A stretch of 64,000 bases of DNA, taken from NCBI GenBank assembly GCA_036250195.1, contig JAVHZZ010000003.1:61026789-61090788 (forward strand), read 5' to 3'. The notes below the pieces were generated by a model, which saw only the letters and a program-made list of their open reading frames with translations, made no database searches and had not been told where the DNA came from. Numbering within the stretch: position 1 is the stretch's first letter; the number at the start of each line of letters is the position of its first letter. Shown piece after piece: positions 23,800 to 35,251 of this stretch. The DNA is from Mixophyes australis (lineage: Eukaryota; Chordata; Amphibia; Anura; Limnodynastidae). The position numbers were made by a program, and so were the translations under genes.

Positions 23800-23992
23800 C
23801 AGGCGCGGGCTGACAACATGCAGCCCGGGGGAGCACAGGTGGCCGCATCACATGACACGCGATGCAGCCGCGTCATTGATGACGCGGCCGCATCGTATGT
23901 CATATGATGTCATATGTGCGGCCCGAACAGCGGTCACTCTGAGCGGCCCGGGGGACCGATGCCCCCCTGCCACCCGGCCCAGCCCGTCCCTG
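23800..23992. mobile_element. Non-autonomous hAT MITE, 193 bp
   Basis: A perfect 8-bp duplication CTAGTGAG (23792-23799, 23993-24000) flanks ends CAGGCGCGGGCTGACA and, reversed, CAGGGACGGGCTGGGC. The interior is very GC-rich and CpG-rich, with an imperfect palindrome around 'gcagccgcgtcattgatgac'. It lies 24 bp beyond the duplicated target of the 22505 hAT, in the same older repeat. Confidence 0.88.
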
Positions 23993-24000
23993 CTAGTGAG

Positions 24001-24640
24001 GTAAATAGGGTGGTTGAGGAAAATTATAAGCTTGTCTGAAGAGGTTGGTTTTCAGAGAACGCTTGAAGGTTTGAAGACTAGAGGAAAGTCTTACTGTGCC
24101 AGGTAGGGAATTCAACAGATTGGGTGCAACTCAAAAAAAGTCCTGTAACCGAGAATGGGAGGAAGTGATGAGAGTGGAAGAGAGACACAGATCTTGTGCA
24201 GAACGGAGTTATAGAGTTGGGAGATATTTTCAGACAAGTGAGGAAATGTATGTAAGTGCAGTTCTGTTGATTTCCTTGTATGTTAGTAGAATTTTATATT
24301 GGAATCTGTAAAAAAAAAAAACAGGCATCCAATGTAGAGATTGACTGAGTGGCTCAGAGGAAGAACAATTTGCAAGAAAAATCAGTCTGGCCGCTACTTG
24401 CAAAATAGATTGTAGGAGTTGGAGTCTGTTTAGAGAAAGACTAGTAAGTTGTTGCAATAGTCAATGTGGGAGATGATGAGTGCATGATTTAAAAGTTTTG
24501 CTGTGTCTTGTGTAAGATATGTCCGTATTCTGGAAATGTTTTTTAGATGTATGTAACATGATTCAGATATAAAGTCGATGTGGGGAACAAAGGATAGTTT
24601 TGAGTCAAGGATTACACCTAGGCAGTGAGCTTGTGGGGTG
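24001..24640 (-). mobile_element. Dispersed repeat body, interrupted copy
   Basis: Contains 'gaacgcttgaaggtttgaag', 'gtagggaattcaacagattg' and 'gttgcaatagtcaatgtggg', blocks I know from repeats that end in the 'cgctatataaataaa' tail. It continues the 22262-22504 piece after removal of the two hAT insertions. Family name not certain. Confidence 0.45.
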
Positions 24641-25672
24641 TGATATAATTACCTAATAGTCTGGCAAATTGGGGACAATTTAATAACGTTATTTATGACC
24701 GTTACGGTCAACCAACTCCTCACAAAGGTAGTTCTGGTTTAACCTAAGAAATATAATTATCATTTTCCCTTAACTCCACAGGACCAATTAATATACTAAA
24801 TTATACTTACATCTTCAAGAAAAACTGCACACAAGATGTAGCTTCATTTAAAATGTTTTGAATTCTTAATTAACATTCTAATTTTAAAACATATATATAT
24901 ATTATAAAACAGTAGACAGTGTATATTATGCAAACTCAACATATTTAGTTTGCTCTATTAACATAGGTGGTATAGCATAGATGTTCATACAATACATTAC
25001 ATTTATTGCCTGTTTTATGAATATACAAGTTGGTGTGTGTGTTTTCACTAGCTATTGTGTGGTGTATGGGTGTGTGTGAGTCAGTCTTACCTATTGTTAA
25101 AGGTGTGTGTCTGTATTGTGTGTGTGTGTTTGAGGGGAATGACGGGAGCTGTGGAGGGAGTGGGAGAAGACACTCAAGCTAGACTTCATTTTAAGCATTC
25201 AACAAAGACACTCATTTCAACCCTCCATATAATTTCTCAACAATATAACCCGAAATCTGAACCAAAATCATATTTTTACGCTACAAACTCCATTTATCTC
25301 ACATATAAACTTCTACAATTTATTCTCCTATTATTTAATTTCACTAATCTCAGTCAAAGTCCAAAATATGTAGTGTAAACTTCATCATGCTTTGCAATGG
25401 CCATTATTCACTATCCACATTCCATTAATATGGAAACTTCTAGAATTATAGCAGATATTATTTATCTCACATAGGAGCCATTTTGCAAACATGGAATCTT
25501 CTAGATCAACCTGCATTTTCTCTATTGTATGAAACTCAGCCTGCTCTAAACACATTGTATATTACCTTGCTGCCATATTAACTACTTCAATTTCTCCAGC
25601 AATAAACCACATTATTTCAAAGTTTCCCATTACATACTACCTTCAGTCATTCTACATATCACAGGACTTCTA
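24641..25672. other. No feature recognised (24641-25672)
   Basis: AT-rich sequence with a short TG-rich stretch near 25032-25135 that creates a 107-codon Val/Cys-rich frame. That frame is low complexity and not coding. Confidence 0.4.
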
Positions 25673-25965
25673 GGGGGTAAATGTATCAGGCTGTGATTTT
25701 GAATTTCCAGTGATTTTCTCAGGTGAGTTTAAAATCAACTATTAACCTATTATTTATTAACCCGCGATTTGATGTAAAATCGCCAGAGATGTGTTTCTTT
25801 CAAAATTGCCATTTTCAAAATTGCTTTTTTCGATTTTTCCTTAATCTATTTACACAAATCGCCAAATGTATGAAGCTGCGATTTTGCACTCACACGAGTT
25901 TGAATTCAAAATCACCAAATACAACACGCTGCTTTCTATAGGCGAGATTGGCAAACACATCACTG
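25673..25965. mobile_element. Possible MITE fragment (gggggtaaatgtatca end)
   Basis: Begins 'gggggtaaatgtatcaggct', similar to the outer end of the family C variant at 13766, and then has several 'aaatcgcca' / 'ggcgattt'-like motifs. I could not find a clean inverted partner. Confidence 0.3.
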
Positions 25966-26239
25966 TTACACTGCAGGGCAATGTTAATATAACAGGAGGT
26001 ACAATGGAAGTTTCAATTATTCATCTTTTTTGTTGTAGAGGGGCAAAATGATTATGAATTTTTTTGCGGGGTACAATTTATTTTAAGAATAAATGAGTGG
26101 CCCAAATGTAATTATAGATTAAATGTGTGGGGTGTTTTTGTTTTTTTGTTTTTATTACAGTGGCTTACTGTTTCATCAGCAATGGGGAAACATTTATATT
26201 TTTATGATATGGCAACACTTAAAATTTCCTGATGGGGAC

Positions 26240-26324
26240 ACCATTAAAAGTACAGACTTGTGGCACTACAAGTGTCAGCATGCACATGAGCACTTGTAGT
26301 GTCACAAGTCTGTACTTTTAATGG
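26240..26324. repeat. Near-perfect hairpin, 35-bp arms
   Basis: Left arm starts 'accattaaaagtacagactt' and the right arm ends 'aagtctgtacttttaatggt'. The arms pair over 35 bp with a single mismatch around a spacer of about 15 bp. It lies at the broken left edge of a Tc1-like remnant and may have formed by a templated rearrangement. Confidence 0.8.
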
Positions 26325-26780
26325 TAAATTCTGCAGGAGGACAACAACCCCAAACATGCAGCCAATGTCATTAAGAACTATCTCCAACATAAAGAAGAAC
26401 AAGCAGCCTTGGTAGTGATGATATGGCACCCACAGAGTCTGATCTCAGCATCATCGAGTCTGTCTGGGATTACATAAAGAGATAGAAGGATTTGAGGAAG
26501 CCTATATCCACAGAAGATCTGTGGTTAGTTCTCCAAGATGTTTAGAACAACCTCCCTGCAGAGTTCCTTTAAAAACTGTGCAAGTGTACCTAGAAGAATT
26601 GATGCTGTTTTGAAGGCAAAGGGTGGTCACCCCTAATATTGATTTAATTTAGATTTCTCTTCTGTTCATTCACTTTGCATTTTGTTGAATGATAAAAATA
26701 AACTATTAGCACTTCTATTTTTGAAAGCGTTCTTACTTTGCAGAATTTTTTCTACACCTGCCTAAAACTTTTGCACAGAA
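26325..26780 (+). pseudogene. Tc1/mariner transposase C-terminal remnant
   Basis: The plus strand encodes pieces of the Tc1-like C-terminal catalytic region: QEDNNPKHAA-like and WHPQS-like blocks and a '(S)IIES(V)WDYIK'-like stretch, with frame changes between them. The sequence after the frame ends in 'cacctgcctaaaacttttgc', the conserved right terminal repeat of Tc1-type elements. The N-terminal half is missing; it is broken by stops and indels and is inactive. Confidence 0.7.
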
Positions 26781-27064
26781 TTGCAAATACAATTTTTTGA
26801 TTGTTTCACTGTGTGGCAATGTAAGCCCAAGCCTGGGCACAATGCACAGTCATAGTTCACACATGCACAGATCCGCTGAGACTGGGCTGTTGAAGCAGTA
26901 AGTTAACCCTTATTTCTTTGGACAAGTATAGCCCTGGATGCATTTTATTGATAATTTGAAGTGATAACATTGTTATTACCACCTTTTAATAAATAGGTAC
27001 CTTAATTTCGCTACTATAAGTTTGCTGTGTTTTCTGAAGAATGCAGGAGATAAGCTATTAGATA

Positions 27065-27219
27065 GAACAGTGGCTAAGTGGTTAGCTCTTCTGCCTCACA
27101 GCACTGGGGTCATTAGTTCAATTCCCAACCATGGCCTTATCTGTGAGGAGTTTGTATATTCTCTGTACAGCACTGCGGCTTTAGTGGCACTATATAAATA
27201 AATGATGATGATGATGATG
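27065..27219 (+). mobile_element. tRNA-derived SINE, internally deleted copy
   Basis: The head 'agtggctaagtggttagctc' and 'attagttcaattcccaacca' correspond to the A- and B-box region of the 18365 copy. It jumps at 'gtatattctctgtacagcac' to the 'cactatataaataaatgatg' tail with (GAT)n. About half of the body is deleted. Confidence 0.75.
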
Positions 27220-27365
27220 TCGACTGAGGGCTATGCAGTACAGCACTTGTTGCATGAAGCTCAGAGTATCAAAATTGTAATCAGAAAAGGACCAATGAAT
27301 TCAGCTTTAAACAATATTATAATTATATATTATACAATATATAATATACAAATACAACAATCTCT

Positions 27366-27740
27366 TATGCAAATACAACAAAAGAAAAACAGATGTCAAA
27401 CTCTTCACAAAAGTACCAGCAAACAGACTGAATAACTACATGAATTACTTGATAGATCCTGACCAAGTAAGATTTGTTCCTATAAGATCGTTCATAGACA
27501 ACAACAGAAGAACTATTGATCTTATATCTCACATAAATAAAAAGAGGTTCCCCTTGGTCATCTCTGCACTCGATGCAGAAAAGGTCTTTTGCAGGTTATC
27601 CTGGACTTTGATGTTTCACATCTTAAAAATTTTTGTGTTTTAATGTAAATTTCTAAAAGCCATAAGCGCACTATACCATACCCCATCTTTAGCAGTTTTG
27701 AGTAACGGGTGTCTGCCTGCTTCCTTCCTCCACTATGTTT
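27366..27740 (+). pseudogene. L1-type LINE reverse transcriptase fragment
   Basis: The frame starting near 27440 encodes LIDPDQVRFVPIRSF, then NNRRTIDLISHIN and SALDAEKVFCRLSW. These match the order of the L1-clade RT blocks around HPDQxGFxxGR and LSLDAEKAFDRxxW. Upstream codons look like the preceding 'ANRL' block and downstream ones like the finger region, out of frame. It is a 5'- and 3'-truncated, mutated insertion with no YADD box present. Confidence 0.75.
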
Positions 27741-27844
27741 GTCCATCACTGATACATCACATGGGACACACACCACATGCCTGAAGCCATCCCATGGATG
27801 CATCCTGCAAGAAAGGCAGACAGAAGAGTCTGCTTCTCCAATAC

Positions 27845-28290
27845 AGAGCGACTAGAAGAATGTGTGGGGGAAAGAAGGGGTTGTCTTAATGTAATGAGAG
27901 AAGAAGTGGGGAGTATCTTAATGTAATGAGAATGAGAGGTGGGCTATTAATTTAATGGTGAAGTGTGGGTAGGAACTAATTATATAATGGTGGGAGCTAT
28001 TAATTTATTTGTGGGGTAATGGTGTGGTATTTAACTTAATAGTGGGACCTTTTCATTTAAGGTAGAGTGATAGGACCTTTAATTTAATGCTAGGTGGTTT
28101 GGGCGCTATTACTTGATTGTGGAGCTGAGTTTGAGGATAAGGAGGGTTATTTAATAAATATGTGTATAGGGAATGTGTAGGGAATGGTTGTGAGAAATAT
28201 GTATATTTATTAAATGTAAATGCTATTAATTTATTCCCAGGGCTGTTTGCAGGGGGGGGAAATAGGTTTATTTATTTAACGGGAATACTA
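27845..28290 (-). repeat. AT-rich degenerate tandem repeat family A, inverted copy
   Basis: Units such as 'gtgggctattaatttaatgg' and 'ggagctattaatttatttgt' are the reverse complement of the units at 12241-13080 and 63180-63720. Spacing is irregular, and the ends grade into a G-run at about 28251-28258. Confidence 0.6.
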
Positions 28291-31285
28291 TAGCCCCCTC
28301 TGCAGACTATAAAAGTCACCTCCTACACACAGCTAATTGCCAGTCAACACTTTCCTAGTTTCTGGTTCCAGCTTACCATTGTTGCTGTTTGTTTGCTGCT
28401 TCATTCTGCCTGCTTCTGTACAGACTTCAGCCATTTCTTAGTGAAATCCACTAAATGTAGAGGGTTGGTCCCATTTATTATAGAATAATATTATCACATG
28501 GTTCAAGTAGCATGCGATATTATGGCATACCAATCAAGGACCAAAAAAAATCGGTGGACATATAGGATGCTCTCATTCAAGAGGACACACTAAATTTCCT
28601 ACCATGACACACAAGATCCTGCAGACTAGCTTCATCATGCTGTATTTTAACTGTACAGTTCACTCTGGATATATACATATTTCCATTGGGAAATATTTCT
28701 AAATATTCTTCCCCCTGAATCCATGCGGGACTTGAAACATTCTCACATATTTTAGGAGAATATACCCCATGCTCATTCTCTGGATTATGTGAGAATTTCA
28801 GTACTTACAAATTATATACAAGCACAGACAAAATCGTCTAAACTCCGCTGACAAACACAATTTGAAAGAAAATGTATATCTTCTGTAGACAGACAGAGAA
28901 CTTTTCCCCTATTGTGCCACTGTATCCATTCCCCAGCAGATCAACCCCTGGAACCTTATGAAAATGTTTGCGAAACAAACATAGGAAAAACCCTGGATTA
29001 GGAGTGATGGTTGTTCATCAATCATTAAAGCTAAGTTAATCATAAACACATCTATAAAAAAAATGCTTTCAAAATCTACACGAGATGGAATTTGGTGGGA
29101 GGGTCTCAATATCTCTAGTTTCTGTCATACAATTCTAGACCTGATTGAGCAAGTTATCAATATCCACTTAGCCTTTGATCCTGTTATACTTATTTATAGC
29201 CCTATCGAAACAATAAGTAGATAAAGGGAAAAATTAAAACTACATATATGTAATATAGCAATAGCTATGGACTGGAAAAATTCAAACTCATATATATGAA
29301 TGTTGTTATCTCCAGTGTAGAGTGTTTTGTATGCATGGAATACATAACAAGCCTGCTTAATGTTAGGATCAACAATTTCCACAAAACATGGGAACCCTGC
29401 TACATATAAGATAACTCCCCAATCACATTTCCTTTTCTTTTTTTAAATGCACTAAGAGACACGTAGGCTCACTGGTAATACCCTTATAGTACTTTTTTTC
29501 TCTCCCTACTTTGCTGGCTAAATAAGGATCAAAGAGAGATTCCCTCTTACCCTCACCCCCTTTCCCCTATCTCACTATCCCTTTACCATGTTAAACTAAA
29601 ATAAAACAACAACATTGTAGTACCAGGTAGTTTACATGCTACCAAAACTAAAAATGTTACTTCATATGGTCAAATTTGCATTTATAATGATATTTTCCTA
29701 AGGAAAGTATGCTTAATAGATTCAAAAGGTGTCCTATTATTATTATATTAATTATTATTAATTTATGTAACACCAAATGACAGAACTACTGGTGTTGAAT
29801 GGGGTACACTGGCTAATCATCCTGGGGGTACTGCCCAGCGATGCCAGTACATCTATTCCTGAGGCTTCCTCTGCTCTTCTGAGCATTCATGGGCATTGGC
29901 GGAACTGATCCAAAACTGGAAGCCCAAGCAGTGTTTTTAGAATAGACCTGCATCACCAGGCACTCCCAAAATTATCCTATTGGGCCTGAGTATGGAATGT
30001 TACACCCCTATTTTGTGCTTCACAGACAAATAGTTCTAATAATGGGTTTAAATATATTATAACACTTCTGAAAAATAGCAGATATATGGCAATAATTCCC
30101 CTACACATGGTATTATTTTTTTGTACATATATATATGAAAAATGATTACGTTATATTGATTCTTTGGGGAGATACATTATCCCTATAGGTTCTTTATGGA
30201 GGTACAGTAATTACACATTTATACAGATGTCTTCTCAATCATGGATTAGGGACTGTATTGCTTTGATTAACTATGTTTCTCATAAGGATTACACACTAAA
30301 CTTGCAGTGACCCAGATATGGTCCTTTCTAGCCAAAGTTATTTTAGCCAAGCTTTTTTGGTCCTTGGGTATCTTATCTGGGAAATAAAAAAGGTCTGATT
30401 GTTCCTATGTGACAACAGTACAGATCATTAAGGTAAGGTGCAGAAAATAGACCCCTGAAGTATGTCTGTCTCCTTCATGAAAATACAAAAAGCTTTGTTG
30501 CTTACACATAGTTATTTGCTGCCAACTTTGTTATCTACAGTAACTTCAGGTTTTAGAATAGATCATGACCACATATAGTATTTTCCTAATTATTTTAATT
30601 ATTCTGATCATAACAATTGGCAAGAAATAAACAAGTAAATTAACTCATGACAGCTCATAAGCTAAGTAGTATTATTTAATTTAATATAATTTCATTGCGA
30701 GAGATTAGCAGTTTGTATTCTACTGACTTTAACAGTTCAAAGTTTTACCACTCCGAGATGGAACTTGGTTTGACTGAAAATTTTCCGCTCACTACAGATC
30801 TGGAAGTGAATGTCACTCACCTGTGATGTCAGAACCTCACAAGCTTTGGACAACCATTTGTATTGGGAAATCTCTCCTTTGTCTTACAGTGTACAGAAGA
30901 GTGGTGTACTGTTTATTGTACAATGAAAAGGGCTACCAGATAGGCACCTAACATTACTAATTATACTTCAGATTGACAGTTTTGTCTGTTAGATATTCCA
31001 GTATCTTTGACTCTATAAGGCCTGTAATATTAAGTTTAAAGCTTAATATAGCAGGGTTAAAGCAGCAGCAACATTATTTAAGCAAACACTACATTTCTAT
31101 TCTAAATTCAATTTATGTTACTCTGAAAAAGTAATAATATTAGAGCCAAACATAGGCCATTCATGTCAAGAATCCAACTAGTTTAACTATTATTGAATAT
31201 TATTTATTACTAATTTGAAATTGATGAAATCAACATTGTGTGGCAGACCAAGCAGTAAAAAATGGGTGGGAGAACAATATTACAT
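28291..31285. other. No gene recognised (28291-31285)
   Basis: AT-rich DNA. A TATAAAAG at about 28308 is followed by pyrimidine-rich sequence, but no credible exon. Frames at 28909-29109 and 29194-29382 (minus) lack motifs. I found no repeat family I can name. Confidence 0.4.
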
Positions 31286-31360
31286 ATCATCACCATTTAT
31301 TTATATAGCGCCACTAATTCCGCAGCGCTGTACAGAGAACTCATTCACATCAGTCCTATA
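31286..31360 (-). mobile_element. SINE/LINE tail fragment
   Basis: 'catcaccatttatttatatagcgcc' and 'agcgctgtacagagaactca' match, in reverse, the tail of the SINE at 18365-18690. Only the 3' end is present, typical of 5'-truncated retroposition. Confidence 0.65.
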
Positions 31361-31704
31361 GAACACTCTGTGGATGACACACAATACAAGTGAACACTAA
31401 AAAGATAATGTCGTTAATCATACTCTGAAAAGTAATCAGAGAACCAAACAAGCAATTCAAGTGAAGAAGGCTAATAGTTGAACTATTATTGAATACTATT
31501 GATACATAAGTTTAAAATCTTCTGATACTGTTTGTTCGTCTGTGGAAGAGAGTAAAATGCAAATGTTGAAGACAGTTATTGTTGATTTTATGATACTTTG
31601 AGAAGTAAATTAAAATCAAAAAAGCTATTAAACAATATTGTGCTGCATTAGCTCCTTTCTCTGCCTCATTGTGCATTTAGCTGTTATGGTTAAAAGCATT
31701 AGAG

Positions 31705-32385
31705 CAGCAAGTTTAACCAGGGGTGCAAGAAAGCACTTCTAGAGGTGCGAGTGGTAACGTTTTTTAAGTTTTACATTTGTAATATGTGTAGCAAAAAATT
31801 TTTGGGGAATTATTGCAGTACCGTGTCAGCCAGAAAAATCTATGTGATGTTAAATACTTCTGTGTCAAAAAAATCGAAAGTATTATAGGAGTGATACATT
31901 TTTTGGCTAACCAAAAGAAATTATTATATTTGCTAGCTTTCAGAGCACAAAGGCCTCTTCATCAGGCAAGTTTGCAAGACTTACAAAAGTTTTAGGAAAC
32001 TTGCCTGATAAAGGGGCCTCTGTGCTCTGAGTTTGCGCACAGTGCAAATGTCAACGTCATTTTTTGGTGCGATACATTTATAGGCGTGTATTTATTTTTA
32101 GTATCTTCTTATACATATTTAAATGATATATAATATTATTTAATGACTGCCATAGTTTATGTGTTTGTTTACTTTTAAAAAAATTGGAAACTTGTTTATT
32201 TGTGTCAAAAAGTTCAATAAATTAAATAAATACATTAAATATATGTATTTTTCAATAAATAATTTGTTCTGCAATAAATGCAATTTCTTAAAAAAAAAAA
32301 CCCGTAACACATTTTCCAAGGGGGCGCGAGAACGTGTTTTGAGATTCAATGGGGAGCCGATAACTTTAAAAGTTAAGAACCGCTG
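31705..32385. mobile_element. Non-autonomous hAT transposon, 681 bp
   Basis: A perfect 8-bp duplication CATTAGAG (31697-31704 and 32386-32393) flanks ends CAGCAAGTTTAACC and, reversed, CAGCGGTTCTTAAC. The right subterminal region ('gagccgataactttaaaagt') resembles ends of hAT elements that begin CAGNGGTTCTTAA. Inside, 31935-32030 is an inverted repeat: 'gagcacaaaggcctcttcat' pairs with a later copy. No transposase frame. Confidence 0.85.
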
Positions 32386-32428
32386 CATTAGAGTAACCAT
32401 TTTGTGTGTTCAATATACTAAACCATTA

Positions 32429-32817
32429 GGGCCTGATTCATGAAGGAAAGTAAAGCAAAAAAAAGGAGTACTTTTGACAAAAACATTTTGATTTGGAGGG
32501 GGAAGTAAATTTAAACTGTGATGGCAGATTTATAGTTGGGGAAGGGCATGTCCTATATCAACTTTAAATGTCAGTGTAAAAATAAAGCTATTAATTATTG
32601 TGCACATAACTTAAATACTGGTTGCTTTTTCATGTAGCACACAAATACTTGATAGCTTTATTTTTGCACTGAAATTTAAAGATGATCTAGGACATGCCCT
32701 ACCCAACTATAAATCTGTCCCCATATTTTAAATGTATCTTCCAATGCAACTTGGTTTTGTCAAGGTGCAAAGTTACTCCTTCTTTTTGCTTTGCTCTCCT
32801 TAATGACTTAAAGGCCC
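32429..32817. mobile_element. 389-bp MITE with TA target, GGGCCTGATTCAT ends
   Basis: Left end GGGCCTGATTCATGAAGG and right end reversed GGGCCTTTAAGTCATTAAGG lie next to a TA on each side. The arms continue inverted through the 'aagcaaaaaaaaggagta' block. Interior halves are also partly palindromic ('atagttggggaagggcatg' / 'catgccctacccaactat'). A TA duplication with long inverted ends suggests a Tc1/mariner-type derivative. A truncated copy is at 9348-9545. Confidence 0.75.
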
Positions 32818-33079
32818 TAAATGTCTATGTATCTGTGGATAGAGAAGCTGCTGCATTATGACTCTATAATCAACTTGCAGCTGAATTGTACCTTCCCTGC
32901 CTACTTGTGAAATGATTTACATGGACAAATTAATTCATGATTGAAGAACTTGACATATTTATTAGGTAACAAAGACACCCGGAAAACTTACAATTAGAGA
33001 GCCAGACAGCCATCCAGGAGTTGGGGGCACAAGGAAACTGCCTCTGTGCTATCAGAGGTGCTGCTGTTGTAAATGGACA

Positions 33080-33739
33080 GTTTATCCTTGCCTGCAAAGT
33101 TAAGTCCTCATAATCTGATCTGGATTGTGATCACCTGTGTCTGGCCTTTTTAAGACTGCCTTTTCTAACAGACTGGTGCCTGTTTGTTTCTGCTGCTGGT
33201 CTTTCTAAGTAACCTGTGTGATCTTGTCCTGATTATGTGACTCCTGTTTGCTCCACTGTTTTGCACCTTTGTTGTGACCAAGACCCAAGCTTCGTTTGCC
33301 TTTGCTCCTGTCTTCTCCCCGTTATTGTTGTGAATGTTCCTGCTTCTGACCTTGGCTTGCCTGACCATCCTCCTGATTGATCCTGTGTCTGCAGTTAACC
33401 TGCTTTATTTGCTAAACCTGGTGACCCTGGTATCCTGCTTCATCTGCTAGTCCTGGAAATCCTGGTATCCTGATTTAATGCTCAAGCTGTTATCCTGATT
33501 CCCTGTTATCTCCTGTGATTATGCAGAGCTGCACAATATCTTCTTCATTCAGCTGTTATCAGTGTAATCAATCATATTGAACTCTGCATTTGCTACCTGC
33601 TGTTTCTGTGGACTTATGCCAGCTGTTTAACCATTGACTGCACCTAGTAATACCTAAGTGATCCTTGTTTGTAATAAAGACACTCTGTTTTCAAGTACTA
33701 CTACTGTCTCCGTGGTTTTCACTCTGGGAATCAATAACA
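33080..33739 (+). mobile_element. Probable solo LTR of a Ty3-like element
   Basis: A pyrimidine-rich block of repeated 'gtatcctg' / 'cctgct' motifs ends with AATAAA (33673-33678), then 'ctgtctccgtggttttcact' and a terminal ACA at 33739. This is the R/U5 layout of many vertebrate Ty3-like LTRs. The 5' boundary is not resolved and no interior is attached. The frames in it are not coding. Confidence 0.4.
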
Positions 33740-33852
33740 GAAATACATTTTGTAAATAGCCCCTATATGACTTGTGAAAATGTGGATCAATATAATATAT
33801 ATATTGGTGTCTGCAGACGTGTTATATGATCACAGTAAACAAGAGAATCTTG

Positions 33853-34026
33853 GGGCATATTTACTAAACTACGGGTTTGAAAAAGTGGAGATGTTGCCTA
33901 TAGTAACCAATAAGATTCTAGCTGTCGTTTTGTAGAATGTACTAAATAAATGACAGCTAGAATCTGATTGGTTACTATAGGCAACATCTCCACTTTTTCA
34001 AACCTGCAGTTTAGTAAATATACTCC
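33853..34026. mobile_element. Palindromic CCAAT MITE (family C), copy 4
   Basis: Runs from 'ggggcatatttactaaacta' to 'cagtttagtaaatatactcc' with both arms containing 'gagatgttgcctata' and an ATTGG/CCAAT-type motif. The arms are still well paired, so this is one of the better preserved copies. Confidence 0.8.
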
Positions 34027-34027
34027 C

Positions 34028-34560
34028 TTATATTTCAAATGCTCTCTCAAAACTTAACTTTTCACACTTTCACCTGGCCCTATCCTAAAAACAATTCTCT
34101 CCTCACGCTCTACATGCCCATTTCATTATATATCGTCTCCGTTTAATACCCTAACCCTCTCATAATTTTGGCCCTATCTACCTATTTCCTCATCCTCTTT
34201 GTAATGTTTCATTTGTTCTAGTTGTGTCTTTTTATGTAGTTGCATTCAGAGGCGGAACTAGCGAGCTACGGGCAGGGAGGTGGGAACCGGGGCCCCTGAA
34301 CCCTCTGCATCTCCCATGCAGTGGTCCCCATTATCTCCATGAGCCCCAGTGCACTGCACCTGGTGCACCAATGGTAGTTCCACCCCTGGTTGCATTCCCT
34401 ATAGTCTCTTGTATTGATTTTTACTGATTCTAATGTTTCTCGTTACTTACTTATCTGTATTTTTTCAGTTTATTTTATTTTTGGTGAATATGCGGCGCTG
34501 TTGATTCTGTGGCACCATATAAATAAAGATGGTGATGATGATGATGATGATGTTGATGGA
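34028..34560 (+). mobile_element. LINE/SINE-type 3' end, interrupted by a hAT MITE
   Basis: A pyrimidine-rich stretch (34050-34238, then from 34397) ends 'gcggcgctgttgattctgtg' and 'caccatataaataaagatgg' with a (GAT)n tail, the shared 3' end of dispersed retroposons in this window. The 142-bp hAT at 34247 splits it. Confidence 0.5.
34247..34388. mobile_element. Non-autonomous hAT MITE, 142 bp
   Basis: A perfect 8-bp duplication GTTGCATT (34239-34246, 34389-34396) flanks ends CAGAGGCGGAACTAGC and, reversed, CAGGGGTGGAACTACC. No coding capacity. It has inserted into the older retroposon around it. Confidence 0.88.
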
Positions 34561-34858
34561 AACCACAATGTGGCAAAGCCTGGGTGGCATTCTATAGGAG
34601 CAACTTATATACATGGGAGAGGGGTGGGAACTTACAGATCGAGCAAAGCAGCATAAGAAGGAAACCCTGCTAGGGTTGTAGTGGCAATAATATTGGGGTC
34701 TCACAGAATAGGGAGGAATAAAGAAAGAAAGAAGGGAATATTCGAATGAGGATCAAATTTAATGGATTACAATTACTTCCACAAGGAATATAGTTGATTT
34801 GTGGTAGGATAACATATGTTTAGATACCTGAAGATGCTGCAGGTGTTTGTTATATAGG

Positions 34859-35243
34859 CAGGCTCGGCGCTCCCATTAGGCAAGGTTAGGCACTTGCCTA
34901 GGGCGCCGGGCTCTGGAGGGCGCCTGGAGGGCGCCACAAGAATGTAAATTACTTTAAAACTGTGCGGCGACCGCTGACCATACCTGTCATGGCCACCGCA
35001 CAGCATTCAGATGCACGGGGGAGGGGGGAAGAGACTATTGCTCACCACCGCCGCCTCTCTGCTCCGTCTCCTCCCCTCCACTCACTAGTGTCAGTGAGTG
35101 GAGGGGAGAAGACGGAGCAGAGAGGCGGCGGTGGTGAGACAAGGTAAGGAAAGACAGGGGGAGGAGGGAGCCGATTTTTGCGGGGGGAGGGCGCCAATTT
35201 TTTCAAAATGCCTAGGGCGCCATGGACCCTAGCACCGGCCCTG
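34859..35243. mobile_element. Non-autonomous hAT element, 385 bp
   Basis: An 8-bp duplication with one mismatch (TATATAGG at 34851-34858, TATATATG at 35244-35251) flanks ends CAGGCTCGGCGCT and, reversed, CAGGGCCGGTGCT. Subterminal 'cctagggcgcc' motifs occur at both sides. It contains a 46-bp-armed hairpin (35041-35138). Confidence 0.82.
35041..35138. repeat. GC-rich hairpin inside hAT element
   Basis: Arms 35041-35086 and 35093-35138 pair over 46 bp with one mismatch around a 6-nt loop; the left arm starts 'ctcaccaccgccgcctctct'. Arms this well paired should form a very stable stem. Confidence 0.85.
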
Positions 35244-35251
35244 TATATATG

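Noticed and set aside
28308..28440. TATAAAAG followed by a possible 5' UTR
   Set aside because: No start codon with a sensible coding exon follows; probably a chance TATA in AT-rich DNA.
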